In this document: one piece after another, positions 33,685 to 48,900 of the stretch
How the letters are laid out: each line of letters begins with the position of its first letter
Position numbering within the stretch: position 1 is the first letter of the stretch
From: Enchytraeus crypticus
Lineage: Eukaryota; Annelida; Clitellata; Enchytraeida; Enchytraeidae
DNA: 64,000 nucleotides
Reading direction: 5' to 3'
NCBI GenBank assembly: GCA_905160935.1
Contig: CAJHZI010000649.1
Span: 3,352,001 to 3,416,000, forward strand
Program-made: the position numbers and the translations under genes
The notes under the pieces: model-generated
The model's database searches: none
What the model saw: only the letters and a program-made list of their open reading frames with translations
What the model was told of the DNA's origin: nothing

Positions 33685-34163
33685 GTGTAAATATTACGCA
33701 AAACGATTTTCGTAAATAATCGAAGATATACCTTTAGATTACGTTAATTTTTATTTTAAAATATTATGTTCGTTTACTTCGAATATTTTTGTTCTTTTTA
33801 AACTTGCATAACGTTAATATGAGTTAACAAGTGTCACTTTCACTGATAGAGACTTTCCAATCATCCCGAAGCCTTTTGATTGACAGCTATCATCGATCCG
33901 GTCCATCGATCACGAATCATGGATCCTTATTTGTAGGGGTTAAATTATTCTTCGGTGATTGGGGCATTTGAAGTTACATGTATATACATGTGCGTCTCGA
34001 TGACTCAGATTGCTAGCACCTTAGATAGATAGTGAAATGTTAGGTTATCGACGATTAAAGCTTGGTAAGTTTGTGTATTGGGGTAAGTCAGTGACTAATA
34101 TTCCTATTAATCGGGGATTAAAATTTCTTGCGTACAAAAAACCGGTAATTTAGAAGATGTTAA

Positions 34164-34393
34164 TTACAGAACAAATATTCTAAAATAAGCACTCATAACG
34201 ACTAATATACAAGGCTGTAAGGAATAAAGCGCAGTTAAAATTGGAATAATAAAAGATGTCGCCAGTATGGAATGAATATGATGACCTCCTGCAATGCTTA
34301 CGTCATCCTTTTGAGTATGACGTTGTGATTTATTGGTCACGTGAAACATATAGCTGTCACTAAGCAATTCATCGGTATTCTTCACTGGACATT
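34164..34393 (-). CDS. Last exon with C-terminal hydrophobic segment
   Basis: 230 bases to the TAA at 34164; acceptor tgttatgttttgtag. It begins (E)CPVKNTDELLSDSYMFHVT, has a His-rich patch (GGHHIHS), then ATSFIIPILTALYSLQPCIL and a further hydrophobic stretch to the end. This suits a C-terminal membrane anchor or GPI-attachment signal; the choice cannot be made by eye. Confidence 0.72.
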
Positions 34394-36727
34394 CTACAAA
34401 ACATAACAACATTGAGTAATATAAGAGTTTCATTATTAGTAATGCTGGGATACGTTAACTCCTTATTAGTATCATAATATATGAGCTACGGGCGAAAGCA
34501 ATAAAACTAACAATATGATGCAACAAGAAAAGTCAGGAACATTCGTGCTGAAATCAATTGTACTTCGTTCTAGGGCAGCTAATATTTATTTAATATAAAT
34601 ATTATATTTATTTATTTATTCGTGAATAAATCCACAGACAAAGCATAAAGAAATTACAAATATGTGCAAAACATACAAACAAGCAACCAATGCAGATGCA
34701 AACAAGTATCTGAGAGTGAAACAATGTTAAACTATCAGTGAAGCATTCAAGAGTGACTGTTCCACACTGCTAACAAATTTTCTACGAACAGCTTCCTTAA
34801 TGGATAAAACTGACCAACCAATGTTACAGGAGTTATTAACACAGAGAGAATAGCAGTAAGGTCTATTTGCAAAATTTAGCATAATGCTAAACACGTATTC
34901 ATTAGAATTGCTGCAGCAATCACTTAGACATTTCCTTATGAACAATAGTTTTCTTAGTTGCACAGAACTTTTCAAATCAATTCTCCCCAAATTATGTATA
35001 AGTTCCTTAACTGATTCCCATTTATTATATCCAAAAAGAGTCCTATATATAGAGTTCCACCAACTATTCAGTAGATTTAACTGAAAGGTATTTAAGTTAA
35101 TTGATTCAATACAATATAAAAGAATAGATAAGCAATGACTCTCCTAAAGATGTAACTTAACCACTGCATTACATGATTTAGCTTTATTTAATATCGTATT
35201 AACAATTGCGAAAAACTTCCTTCTGCATTATACGACGCAGTTTCTTGTTTATTAATTAACCTATTTACACTAACACTAAGTCTGTGATTATAATTGATCA
35301 TGCTTACAATGTAGCGTAGTAAATATAATTATATTTAATTAATTGTACTACAATATTTAGCGAGATACTATAATATTGCGCTAAACAGCTTACCTGATGT
35401 GTGTTTGAATTCATATCGCTTTGCGCAATCAACTTTTAAGGAAGAACTGCAGTTATAGACCGGTAGAGTCTGTACGACGGCTGTACCATTTCGAATCTCC
35501 TGCAGGTATAATCAATATGAGTGTATTTCGACATAATATAAAAAAAAGTTTTGCTAACGGTTATGATCTTTACAAATTATCCTACTCAGATACCGCGCAA
35601 AACGCCTTAGTGTAGTAAAGCGCATTCAGGTGTAACGTCCGCTGCGGCTCGTAAGATTGATGTTAGAAATATTTGATGAAATGGTAAAAGAAGACCAAAG
35701 TATACTCGGTGCCAAACCTCTTGTGATGAACTGGACTCCTCTCAGTGCTCAGAAAAAACTGTTAAAGCTAATGTTAACGTCAGTTTCCTCACTCGAAAGT
35801 GATATCAGTAACGGGAGAGCCTATGATTTGAACCTCGCACATACTGATCCGCGGTCGAGTATCTTACCGACATCGCCACTGGCTCCAGCAGAGACACTAA
35901 TGGACTGAGTATGATGCAGTAGCAGCGAGTAAAGGAGCTGCTTGAAATTATTTATTCAATTTTACTTGTAACAATTCATTTAAACAACGACAAATTGCTG
36001 GTCTTGAAAACACAGTTGCAGATAAATATGTTGTTTTAGTATGTCTTCCAAGCACCTGCTAGATTTTATTTTACTATAAAAAATTATCTTCGTAATTCCA
36101 GGTAATCTTGTTTGCTAGAACTAGTTGTCTTTGGTGCTTGTAGAATATCTGCGAAATATATACAAGTAACTATATAATTCCATAGCTAGTCATTATAAAT
36201 CGCAAGTTTTTAATCATAGTTAATAATACTTAATGCTTCAACCATCTCAAGGTAATTTACAGAGCAAATGTAATATTTACTGAGGGTAACTTACAACAAT
36301 TAAAAACGACGTAACATCACTTCCCAAGCTCCTTGCGATGGCATACTGCGTCGCAACATTCGACCAAGATGCTTCACAGGTTAAATGTAAATCTGACAAT
36401 GCATAAAAATATCAATATATACGACGAGTCATAAATTAAATCACTACGAAAATGTTCTTAAATTATATTTTAATTGCATTTGAGTCCGCCCGTAATAGAG
36501 ACAGTTCCCAATTTAGTGCAAGACATTCGTACTGCTTTCAATAAAAATTTTGGTATATTATTTAATGGAGGGAGGCAACTCTACTGATACAGGATAAGAA
36601 TTCAACCGAAAAAGGAAAATACTGGTATGACGCTGTTAAGCTTAATAAGAACACAGAGGGTGGACTCCAATAGTGAACCAGGGTTATCTACGACTTGAAT
36701 GGGAATGAACATAGAACATAGCGGGCG

Positions 36728-36766
<39 letters not shown>

Positions 36767-39700
36767 TGAGACAGACAGCGAGAGAGAGAGAGAGAACGGT
36801 ACTACATGGGCAAGCCTGTCACTGACATCGCTTTCGAGTGAGGAAACTGACATTAACATAGGCTTTACAGCTGTTTACCAGCTTTCACATGTATTAGTAA
36901 TTAGTACGATTAGTAAAGATAATTAAGTTTGGTGGCGATTCAAATATTTATTGATTAATATCTATGTTAACTCGTCGGCGAAGGTGTCAACAGGACACAT
37001 AACTGAAATTAATTTAATGCATGTGTAAAATTAATAAAATTATGACTTTAATTATTTTTACCTGATTTATGACTATCAGATAAATGCAGATAAATGTTGT
37101 TAGAATGATGGCATCCAATCTGAAGCAGCGAGAATACTGCCCCAGCCTCTCCAGATCCTTTAGTGGAATACACTCCACGTTCAGGACAGTCCAGAGACTG
37201 TACTGAAGAACCTGCCTCGCCTGAAATCATGAAATAATTACACAGTAAACTCTATCACCATAAAACAGAAAATGCTATAAATGTATAAAGCAAGCTTCAA
37301 TTCAATATGAAATATGAAAGATTTGAACTAAGCACACTCTCAAATACTATCACAGTTATTTTGTTATACGTAAGTAATTGTTGTCAAAACCTAGGGTCGT
37401 GAATCCATCACTAGTCGCGCTGTAGTTTTGTGGAAACTGTAGCGCTAAATGATCAAAAAATATTCCTGGCTGAGCCAATGAATCAATGATTTAATAATAT
37501 CTCAGACAAAGAAAGTAACAATCAAACAATTAGTAAAGAGGCCTAATTTAACTCAAAAGATGCGCAGATGCTATTAGTACAATGTAGCCTTTAATTTAAC
37601 TTTGGTATAGGAAGTTATATTCTTCTCTACTCTCTACCTTAATTGTTCATCGATATTGGTATATTTATTATATTCTCAAATAAATATTTTCATGGCACAT
37701 AAGATGGTGTACATGTAGCATGGATGTATACATTTAGTATTCTATTCTGAATTAATAGATACGGCTTAAAAGCCAGTGCAGTCCATTAATGCGGAAAACT
37801 CCAGAGCACTCTAGTACACCAGTTTGGTTAACCTTGTATCTGAGCTAGCTGTAAATTGCGCGTTATATAGTATAATTTAATATTGCATTGAATATCAACA
37901 AAAGCACGCGATTTTTAAACGTCTGGCATACCAGATATGGTCAAAAATTTTACAATATTGGGCAGAAAAATTGAGAAAATATTTTACTAACTTAGATAAA
38001 TATCAGCCGTGCCATTGATAGAGAAGTTTAAATTTGCAGACATGTTAAAAGTACTGGCTTCAAAGTTCTTTCCATCATATTCGTCGTTTACTATAAAACC
38101 AATCACAATACAAGTTAACAATGAACAATTCTGCACTTTCCACATATAAGAGAGGGAGTTTTATTTTCAAAAATAGCTAAATCTTCTTAAATCAACTCAA
38201 TTCTTCACAAATCAATTAATAAGTAACAAGTTAATATACATGAATACTTGATAACTAAATATATATTGATATACTTAGCGAAAGTTTTATTTCAGTTTTT
38301 TTTGTTCATACTTGTTCCATTAATAAAGACTCACCGATAATAATTATTTTTGGTTTGAGAAAACATTTTGAAGTAGGTCTATACACGAGTTAAACTAGCA
38401 GACTAACCTTTAATGAATTGCATGACGTTGTCGCGGACACGTGTAATCCTATACCACTCCATCACTGATAGGCTGCTGGTGTTGAAAATAAAAATAAGTA
38501 AAAATTTACGCCATTATATTGTTGTCATACCCAATTAAATAACTTGACAATTAAATATCATCATCACCGCCTTCTTCTTTGAAATCCCAGTTGAACTAGG
38601 GTCGGGATTCGAATACTTTTCCACTCCTCTCTGTTCCACACCATATCATCAGTCCCCACACCACCATATCCCCTATTTTGCATTTCCTTCATAATCATAG
38701 CATACCACGTAAGTTGTGATCTATCTCTCTCTAGCTTAACATCCAGCTCTTCTCTCCAAACTCTCTTTACTACATCTTCATCTGCCTTTCTCTCAATATG
38801 CCCATACCATCTCAATCTCGACTGAGTCAACCTAATCACAATCACCTCAACACTCAAACATTTCCTCAAAACTCCATAGCTGATTGTCTAGAACGCGTAG
38901 GCCTAATGATGGACCGCATGTATTAAAATTTATAGATCTGACAATTTAATATTTTACAACAAATTACACAATTGATAATTTCATATCATTTTCAAGCATA
39001 CTCACTTTATATATATATTTGGAATTTAATTCATTAAGCACGGTATCTTAAAAGAGCACAAGTTGCAATTAGATTGATTTAAGATTAAGTATGAAAAACG
39101 AACCCTGAATCATATATTTTATTAAAAGTACGAAGAGGTTCGAAATATGAAAGAAGTTACAGCTTATCATAGAAGAATGGTATATAAAGCTTTATGCGGA
39201 GTAGATGCATAGAGGAAATACTACTATTTATAACAGTATTTTTACCAATCTCTAATTACTTGAAGCTTTACGTAAACCATTTCTGATCCATTAGTCGATC
39301 CGCCATCAACCAGTTTGTGAAGTTGTAAGCATTTGTATGAAGTGTGCGAAACCATAGAATCGAAAGCTGTTTCATAAAAACTAGCTTTCAGTTCGTCGTT
39401 TCTTTCATTGTAGTTTAGGGTTAAGTTCTTCGCTAGATTTCTCCATGAACGAGATCGTAGCCATGACGGTAATAAGCAGATGTCATGTGACTGTTCGTCT
39501 ACAATAGAGCAATATTAGTAACATTGTCCTACGAATTTTAAGGGAATTTCAAGGAGAGACATATGCCTATATAAAGCTTATAATAAGCAGGCAAATGCAA
39601 GACTTTATACAGTGTGCTTTGTATAACCGAGAACACAACTAGTTTTTACAATAAAATCGTCAAGAGTTGACCGATGATTTTGAAATTTACAAACCAGCAA

Positions 39701-39869
39701 TCCATTCTGCCAAACATAACGAAATGTTGTTTAAATATATTTAAAAACGGGCATGTTAAAGATTTACGAATATGAGTAGGGTCAAATAAACGATTTCTTG
39801 TATAGAAATACAGGAATGTTGCACGCAGTGTAAAATATTCTCTCTTAAACAATTCAGAGCAGGTAACAT

Positions 39870-39905
<36 letters not shown>

Positions 39906-42900
39906 TTCCCTTGAATCTCAATTCAACCAGGGTCGGGATACGAATAGACTTTCTCCAGTCCTCCCTGTCCTACATCACAGCAATCATCACATCAGTCAAT
40001 CCCCTATTTGAGACTTTTGCATTCGCCTAAATTTTTGTAGCAATTTCTGGAGCCTAGGCGCTCATTAACCGAATGCCCTTTCTGACTTTGGTTTGGATCT
40101 TTTAGTGTTTTAGTCGCCTTCTGCGACACGTGCAGTCACCGGTTGGTCAAGTCTTCAAACAACCCGGACACAACACAGGGAGAGCAGGTCACATACATGT
40201 GTAGTTTCTGAAAATGCTATCATGAAATGCAAGAATTTCACTTCATGCATCTTCAAATGCATTAAAAATGCGATTATTTTTTCCAATTATGTACATATCC
40301 GCCTATATTTTACCTCGTTTAGAAAAGGAATACTTGTACTTCCAGATTAGCAGAAAATCTAAAAAGTCTATGACGTGCTCTTTATTGTTTTCATAGTGAA
40401 TCCTTTACGCTGATGAAACATGCTGCATTCTTGTAGGACTACTGGAAAAGTTCAATTTGAGCCCACTCATATTCGCAAATCTATAACTTTCCCATTTTTG
40501 AAGATATTCAAATGAAATTTTCCAGTTTGTGAGAGAATCGACTGCTGGTCACGTTTTGTAAATTTCTAGAGCATTGGTCAACTCCTTTCGACTATATTGA
40601 AAAATCGATTTGTGTTCTCGATTATAAAAATCACAAAGTAGAATGTCGCAGGACAATGATAGCTTTAACTAGAAATTTATGTACCATAATCATCTCGTTG
40701 AAATAGCTCTCTAAGATTTTATATGACTATGTGTTAGTGATCGTGTGAACGGTTAGTCATTTAGTCTTTATCTCGGTTAGTTTTTCTTAAGCTCAACTCA
40801 GAAAGTGATCAGTTTGAAAATTCTACATGGCTAGGAATCAGCTCAATCTTCTAACGTTTTCATTCGAGTACGAAAAATTAGATTTTCATAAAAGGTGGCA
40901 ATTATTAGTACCTTTATTATTAAATTGTGTCGTGTTGTTTTGCTACAATTAATTTTCGCATAGCCAATAATTTAAAAAATCAAGTAAAACGATGTATTTT
41001 TACTCTACAGATCCTGAGGCAAAAAGAATTCCCTTTGTTTCGATTCCAAGAGGAGTTGATCAGCGAGTATAATCTCGCATTGATAAACCGTTAAGTGATC
41101 AATGTGAGCTTACGATGTAGAAAACAACATTAATTCTCATAATAATAGGCATCGCCACTTTTAGTACTACAGCGTGTGTTCAACCTTCGGTCAGCTCCAT
41201 TGTGACCGGTCCCTCAGTGGGAGATCTCAGCCCCTGACAAGTGGAGTCCGCAGACATCGACAATAAAATCTGAGTTCCGTGAGTGTCGTACATCTACATA
41301 AACGTATCCATAACCCATTGCTTAGCACGTGATACAAGGAATCGAAAATGGAATTTCGCTTAATAGAGTTTTCCGCAGTTTGTACGCCGCTGAGATTCAA
41401 GGAAAATTATTTGAGTGGAATTGACTGAGTGAGTAAACATCACGAGGACGGTTTCATGGCGAACTCTGATGGAGATGCTGATATAAGGCACAAAAGTGGA
41501 AAATTAAATAAGCAATTAATAGAAAGATTGATCTTAGAGGCTTAACGCAATATATAGTTTAACGCTATATAGCTTAAAGATTCGCAAATATTTATTCCGT
41601 GTTGAACTTTAATTTAGAAGGTTAATCCAGATAAAGATTACGAAGCCTAGTGGCATAACGGCATGGTGGTCTGGGACAATTCTCAAGTCCAATCCTATAG
41701 TAAAATATCCTAATAGCGTAAGGGTAACGTCATGAAGTTTTAAATGACAGATTCTGATGTGAATTGAACCCTCGTGTGTTCGAATCCCCGCCGCACTGAT
41801 TTGAGAGTAAAATCTCTGCCATTCACTGAACTGGTTCTACGGAAAATGGTCTAAAATGCCTAAAGGTTTAAACAAGTGGTATTAAAAGTGATAGATATCA
41901 ACATAGTTGATTATTTCAGTATAAAGGCTGTTTACTTTTTTTAGGTTTTTGTGTTCCTATCATAATCAAATGGTCACCGAGTATCAGAGGGTAATTAGTA
42001 AATAATTCTGCATAATGTATACGGAATAACAAAAAACCGGCTCAGCCCTAAGTTACTGGCTTAGCCCTCAAGTTACTGGTTTAGCCCTCAAGTTACCGGC
42101 TCAGCCATCAAGTTACTGGCTTAGCCCTCAAGTTACTGGCTTAGCCCTCAAGTTACCGGCTCAGCCATCAAGTTACCGGCTCAGCCATCCAATTACCGGC
42201 TCAGACCTCAAGTTACCGGCTCAGACCTTAAGTTACCGGCTCAGCTCGGTTGATTGGTGCGAAAAATGGTTGCTTTGAAGTAGAAATATACACAATTGAG
42301 CTTCGGAGACGTCACTATCATCTAATTCACGAGTTACATATGTTAAAGCCGACTCAACATCTTACAGATGAAAGTGGAGTCATGGTATCGATCATGGAAT
42401 TCTGAGTCCAATGAAGCTCTGGTTAGACTAAATTCTTCTGGACATTACCGGGTGTCAGGATAAAGCAGAAAACTAAAACTCACGACACATCGGTTCATGG
42501 AATATCCATCCTGATCTGTCATCATCACATAGAGATAATTCTCTGAACCATCTCTCCATGTAGCCAGACATCTCATTCTCATTCCTGGCGCACAAGTATT
42601 TACAACAAGTTTATTTTACATCTCTAATTGATTTAGTTAATTGAGGAAAAGCAGTCAAGTAAGATTAATGTTTTTAAGGTTAAAATAATACATTGCAATA
42701 CTATAAGGAGAATTTCGAAAAAAACATTTGAAGATGTGAGCGACAAACTTCAAATTTTAAACGAATATAATAATATTTTAGAAAAGGTATTCCTTAAATT
42801 AATCTAAATAACATGATTATGTCTTCACCACACATTTTCAGGGCAGGATCAAGAGCAGGATTTAATTAGGAACCTTTATTTACAGAGAGATTGACATCCT

Positions 42901-45900
42901 GACAGCGCGAGAAGTGGAGGTGGAATTGTGAGCTGTCAGCACATTTGTTCGCTCTAGAGTCCGCGGAGCTACAGTAGCCGTTCATGTTGTTGTTGTAGGA
43001 GATCTGATACAGCTCTGAGTGGATAGGGCAGGGTGTGGGACGCGCAGCACCTACAAGAAAGTAATAAAAAAGTAGACAACAAAAGTAGACAAAAGTAGAC
43101 AAACGTGATTAAAATGGAAATCTTTCTTCGAAAAATTAAGATTTCGCGGTGTGGTAAATAACAAGAATTGTAATAAAAAAATTTTTATAGACTTTTGCGA
43201 TATAATTGTGCAAACTTTTATGATATTTATTAGATTTAATTCCATTGTTTCGTTTAGTTGGTTACTTTCGAAAAGTTTTATAAAATTTATAATATACAAA
43301 TATCGATGAAACATTTATTGAAATAGCGCAATCCCGCTCGAACCCTCAGCAGAAATTGTCGTCATGAAAATCAAGGGCTCAAAGGTTCAAAGACGGACTC
43401 TTGGCAGCGACGGTCACCTAGGCAGCGATGAATGACCACTATAGCGTCATCAATATAAATGAATCAATCCACAAATTAAGAAATAAATAAATCAGTCAAT
43501 TAATGAATTATTTACTCCGAAATTTAACAAATTCACCTGCCCAATTCAATTATTAGTCAACCAGTCAGTTTAGTTATTAATCAACAAGAACATTTAAATA
43601 TTTGCCTTAAGCACAATGCCACATTTAGTTAGAAATTATAGAGTTTTGCGGCATAGCGCTTAATGATCATAATTGGATATACAATAACTAAACTTATTAT
43701 AGTAACTAAAATATATATGACAATGTCTTTGAAACTCAGGATATGCTTTTGGTAGCTGCATTCAAATTACTCATATCTTTATATACCGCAAGTCTTTTTA
43801 TAATAACATGTTCTGAGATAAACTAGCAGAGTTTAAACAGTTTTTATTACCGGTTTGAACACATTCATGTTTTATTGAAAAAAATACAAACGGAATTGTT
43901 ATGAATGATTCATAGATGAAACTGACTATACTTAAACTATTTATGTTTGTGAAATTCTTGAATTGTACATAAATAACATTTACTTTATAAATGGATTCAC
44001 AGATCGATATAAGCTCTGCCAATTTTGCAATTCTTCTACGTTAGAAGATTAAATATCAGTCACTCAATCCAGCAAACTGCATAATCTGTCTATTAGCGGA
44101 CGAAATCAATTTCGTCATTATTTGCAAGATATCTGATTACACTCCCGCATTGCCAGGCCCGAGCGTGTCAAAGTAATCAAAGCTCCGGATGTCAGAGGAT
44201 TCGGAAACTACAGTATTTCCATTATCCGGAAACAAACAAACATGTAGGACAACACTACGTGTATGTTAAACTGAAGACTACATGGTATCAATCAATCAAG
44301 ATTACACATTCGATTCAGCTCATGAAGTTCTACTTCTTTCAGTGTTAGCTAATTTATAGGAACATCCGTAATATCTCTCTGTTACTGCACTACCTACTCC
44401 ATGGTATATAAAGCCTCCACTCTTCTCTATCTTCCGTTTTCCTCTTCATGTCCACATAGAGTGTATCTCTAAATCATCTCTAACATTCCTTTTGATATGC
44501 CATTATACATGTATATCCGTTATATATGCGACGTAATATATCATATTGTACGAGTCTATATCAAAATTTGTTTAAATCGTCAATAAGGCAGATTAATAAA
44601 ATTGGAGTATAGATTTTAGACACTGTCAAAATATACACGTGTACACGTCTTTTTAAACCTGTTTGACGTTATTTCTTGAGAGTATAAGATATTTAAACCC
44701 CAATTAACATTTTCTGACTCGCAGAATTCAACAATAAAATTTAAGTAAAGCTATCGCTTTCATACCGAAAATATTCTATTCACCTCTTGATATATTTAAT
44801 ATACTTTATAATTTGAATATTAATATCCTAGCAAACTCTAAGTATTAATTCTTGTCAATGTTAATTACGTTATATACGGCAGCAAAAAAGCACTAAAGTG
44901 AGCAGCAAGTGTTATGTGGGATATTAATTAGCAAAATCATCATCATCTTCCCTTGAATCCCAGTTCAACCCGGGGTCGGGATACGAATAGACTGTCTCAA
45001 ATCCTTTCTGTCCTACATCATATCATCAGTCAATCCCCTATTTGAGATTTTTCCATTCTTTTAAATTTTTTAGCCATTTCTGGAACCTATGCGTTCACAC
45101 ACCGAATGCCCTTTCTAGCGATGGTATGGATCTTAGTACTTTAGTCGCCTTCTATGACACGCGCAGTCACCGGTTGATCAATTCTTCAAACAATCCGGAC
45201 ACTACATTGGGAAACTCGAACACAACACGGGAAACCCGTGATTAATTAGGAAATAAAAACAAATATTATAATAGTGATTTTGGGGGTTTACACTGATTTC
45301 TTCGCAAGGATTTTTATTCCCCATTTATACAACTAAACTTCAGGACAATCTATTGTTTGCTTACGACTCAGCTGTTATTCAGTCTACTGGTTTGGACTCT
45401 AACAATTAAAAGCCCCACTGAAAATACTTACAAAGTAAATATAGCAGTTTAAAGGTTAAACTCTCAAAGATAAAATCCTTTCGACGAATCGTTATGTCGC
45501 GCAAAATTCCAAAGACTACCTCTAAGCCTGCTAATTCTAATTCTCTAACTCAAATGTAAACTATGCCTGTAGATGACTAACATTAGAACTAAAAGTAAAA
45601 TATTAAATGTTTCTTCGATATAATTAGTGCCTCACCGGCAACCAGCGTAGCTAGTTGGTAAGCACAGTTGAGCAAGAATGGTGAATCTGCTTGCGCGGTC
45701 CACTGAACCCCGCGCAAAACTTATTTTATAAACTAAACTTTGTAAACTAAACGTCACAAACTAAACGTCATAAACTAAACGTTATAAACTAAACGTTATA
45801 AACTAAACTTTATAAACTAAACTTTATAAACTTCAAATCCTGGGATCGCTCGTCATCGATACACTTTTGAGTGATGAAACTGATTAAAATTCAGCTTTAG

Positions 45901-48900
45901 TCTTTGTTTAGAACCTATGTGCGATATATAAATGCGCAATTCTTAGACTTCAATGACCAGATCGATCAATTTCTTCGGAAGCGGATGTAGAAGCCGGATA
46001 TGCGCTGTTATTTGAAGGAGAGACTTGTGGAGGAGAGGAATTAATTCGATCATTGAAAGCCTTGCTTTCAATAAGTGGTTAGGGCTGTAAGAAGATTGCG
46101 TAGTTGATGCTGCTGAGAGCATTTAGGACACAAACTGCAATAGCTGCAGCTTCAATGCTGGAACAGCTTGCTTCCAGAAAAAGCCAATGTTAACGTCAGT
46201 TTCCTCACTCAAAAAGCGATGTCAGTGACCGAAGAGCCCATGATTTGAATCCCGCATGCGATCTGATCCGCGGTCGAATATCTTAACGACATCGCCACTG
46301 GCTCCAGCCAGAGCACACTAGTAACCAATCAACAGTTATAATCATTTATTGTAAAAAATTTATTCTTATAACCATAAACATATCGAAATTTTAGATTTTG
46401 ACCAATGCTAGGACCCGTTTCTCTCGTCGGGTTGGATTTATTGGTGACAGTAGCACTCTCATTGCTGGTGTTGCTGTTGTTATACTATCCCAGTACTTTT
46501 CAAAACGCTGCATCAATTAATAGTTTGTAAGATGTCGGCTCAAACTCGACAAATATTGCGATTGTTGAGAAATGTGAATATTTACTTTTAACTAAAGTAT
46601 GCAGCGGAGTTTCAGCTCTAATTTCACCGCACTGACTGAAAGGCACAGCCAGTCCCTGATCTGCTACACAATAACCTGCATATAACACAGACAAAGACCT
46701 GCAATATTAAATGCGCAATAATTAATGTTGCTGTGAACATTTTAAACAAACAGAAGTGATAATAGTTTTGAGATCAATATCTAGAACAGTTTGCTTTCAT
46801 AGCAAACTAGCATCTAGCATCTAATCAACAATTAAGAATTATCAAACTAGCATCTAATAAAGAACTATTAATTATCAAACTATCATCTAATCAACACTTT
46901 AATCATCAATTGATGATTGAGAAAAGCTATTCTTTTAAACCATAAATTCTTATGGATTTTTTAGATTTTGCACCGTTTTTGGGTCCCTAGTCAGGTCGGC
47001 TTGGTTTAGATCATATGGTCGGCTTATTTGTGTTTCTGGTCAGAGAAGCTGTCCGTCACTTCTATGATAGGTTATTTAATCGTAATTAGCTAGAAATAGT
47101 GTTACTGGTGTTTAGGCATAACAGAAGTTTATATCTCGGGTCTTGTATGATAGTAGATAGTAGATAGTAGTCATATTACTCATTACAGTAGAGCTATTAC
47201 CCATTAGAATAGTGATATTACCCATTAGAATGATATTATCCATTAGAATAGTGATATTACGCTTTTAATTTTCTTAGAGCTGCGGTGGGAAATATAAGCG
47301 CGATCATAGATTAATTCTTTATAAGACGAAGCTTTAGCTTTTATATACAGAGATATTTTCAATTTTATGATAAACATGTATTACAATTATAAATGACTTC
47401 GATAAAATGAAACTTTACATTCAAATTTATATATAGGAATCATTTGTCTTTATAGGGATATTATACTTTCACAGCTAATTTATGTGAAATTTATGTTCGA
47501 ACTTCAAGTTACACCTTTTATTTTTTCAGTACTGCAAATTTTCTGCTTATAATGTCTAAGGAGTCCCTGACAGGCTGACAGGCTGATAGGCTGATGCCAG
47601 CTTTAGGCGACATACGGGACCTTAACTCGCATTGTGAGATTTCATTAAAACTAAATTAATTCTTCATGAGAAATCTTAGTAAGAAATATAATATAAACTA
47701 TACCGAGATCTTCACTAGTACCGAGTTATTTGATATAAATACTAGAAAACTTTTCTGAAAGGAAAACATCAAGATATGATAGAGTAGACTGGCAAAGTAA
47801 TGAATGTCACCAGTAGGCCTAAGCAATATTCAGTAGTTAGGACAAATCAATAGTGGTGAGAAATACAACAATGTTTGCTTTTCTAAAATCTCTGGATTTG
47901 CTTCATTTCGAACGACAAATTAACTAATATTTTAATTAATAATCACATAATTCTTTAAACGAAACAAAAGCCGGAAGAATTTAGAAAAAGTTGGTTTGAT
48001 TGAGTAGTTCAACATATATTCATCTCATACATGTACAAGTAATACTTACTACACAAGAGATAGATTAAAAGATTACAGTTAGGCCTATACTTACTTTCTT
48101 TATATTGCAGAACATTCGCATGTCGTTTAATGAACAGCAGGCAGCTCAAGCAACCATTCAGACTAGTGGAAAATATACAGAAATATCTTGATATCTGTAT
48201 TAGGAAACAATGCCTTGACATAGATAAGAACTGAATTGAAACAGAAAATTTGAAATTGATTTTTAAAGACTGAAATTTATCCATGTCGCATTGGTTCTGC
48301 AAAACGTCAGACTGTAGAGCAATCGCCAATTGTATGCCCTTGAAACGAATAATAATGAAGCTGGTTAGCAGGAGAATATTCATATTTCAAGTTAATTTAA
48401 AGTGGCAAATGCAATAATTCGTATATCATTTTTACGTTCTAAATGATTGTTATCAAATTTTAGTCTTACAGAGGCTGCATTTCCATGTCATTGTCATTCA
48501 TAAGGTTTTTAAAATTTATCCCGACCCTAGTTAAACTGGGATTTAAGGGAAGATGATGATGAAGTTGATGATGTCATTCATAAGGTATTATTGAATAACA
48601 ATTATTAATAGATAAATTATTTAACATGAATGAATTAGTAAAGTATATAATAAAAATTAAATTAAATAATTAATAAATTTAAATAATTAACAAATTGCTA
48701 GAATGTTCAAATCCCCATCCTAGTTAAACTGGGATTCAAGGGAAGAAGAAGATGATGATAAATTAATTAGTAACAGTTAGTTTAACAGGAGTTGGACAAC
48801 AATTTATCAAACATAGCAGACGTCGGTATACCAGATACAATAATGATTCAAATCTCCACATTTGAAGGCGTTAATATCAAAGCATCATATATGCATTGAT

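Larger units (their letters stand above)
32297..34163. other. Gap between the last clear exons of two convergent genes
   Basis: Must hold the SCYL2 stop and both 3' UTRs. It contains candidate SCYL2 end exons, two tandem repeats and an AATAAA on each strand (plus 33679, minus about 33748). No other gene seen. Confidence 0.55.
43051..46585 (-). other. Intron of the secreted-protein gene
   Basis: Contains the LINE end at 44.4 kb, an R1 copy, a 14-bp array, an R2 copy and an R8 copy. A tRNA-like stretch at 45635-45720 (gcgtagctagttggtaagca) lacks a good B box. Minus frames at 43051 and 43798 are not recognised. Confidence 0.55.
5585..47045 (+). repeat. Dispersed family R8: copies at 5585-5735, 15476-15612, 29600-29690, 46383-46487, 46940-47045
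   Basis: The span marks the first and last copies, not one element. Copies share a segment like cggcttagatttgactcaat, then agtgctcgatgttgtcatgg and acagtagcactctaattgtt, with no visible coding capacity or tail. All five are in plus orientation. Two lie in SCYL2 introns before 16 kb, one at 29.6 kb and two in the secreted-protein gene. Origin unknown. Confidence 0.5.

Noticed and set aside
45635..45720. Possible tRNA gene (gcgtagctagttggtaagca)
   Set aside because: D-arm-like sequence without a convincing T arm or acceptor stem.
48009..48383. 124-codon minus-strand frame taken as a whole gene
   Set aside because: Only the 68 bases at 48095-48162 are real coding (a spliced exon); the rest is flanking intron left open by chance.
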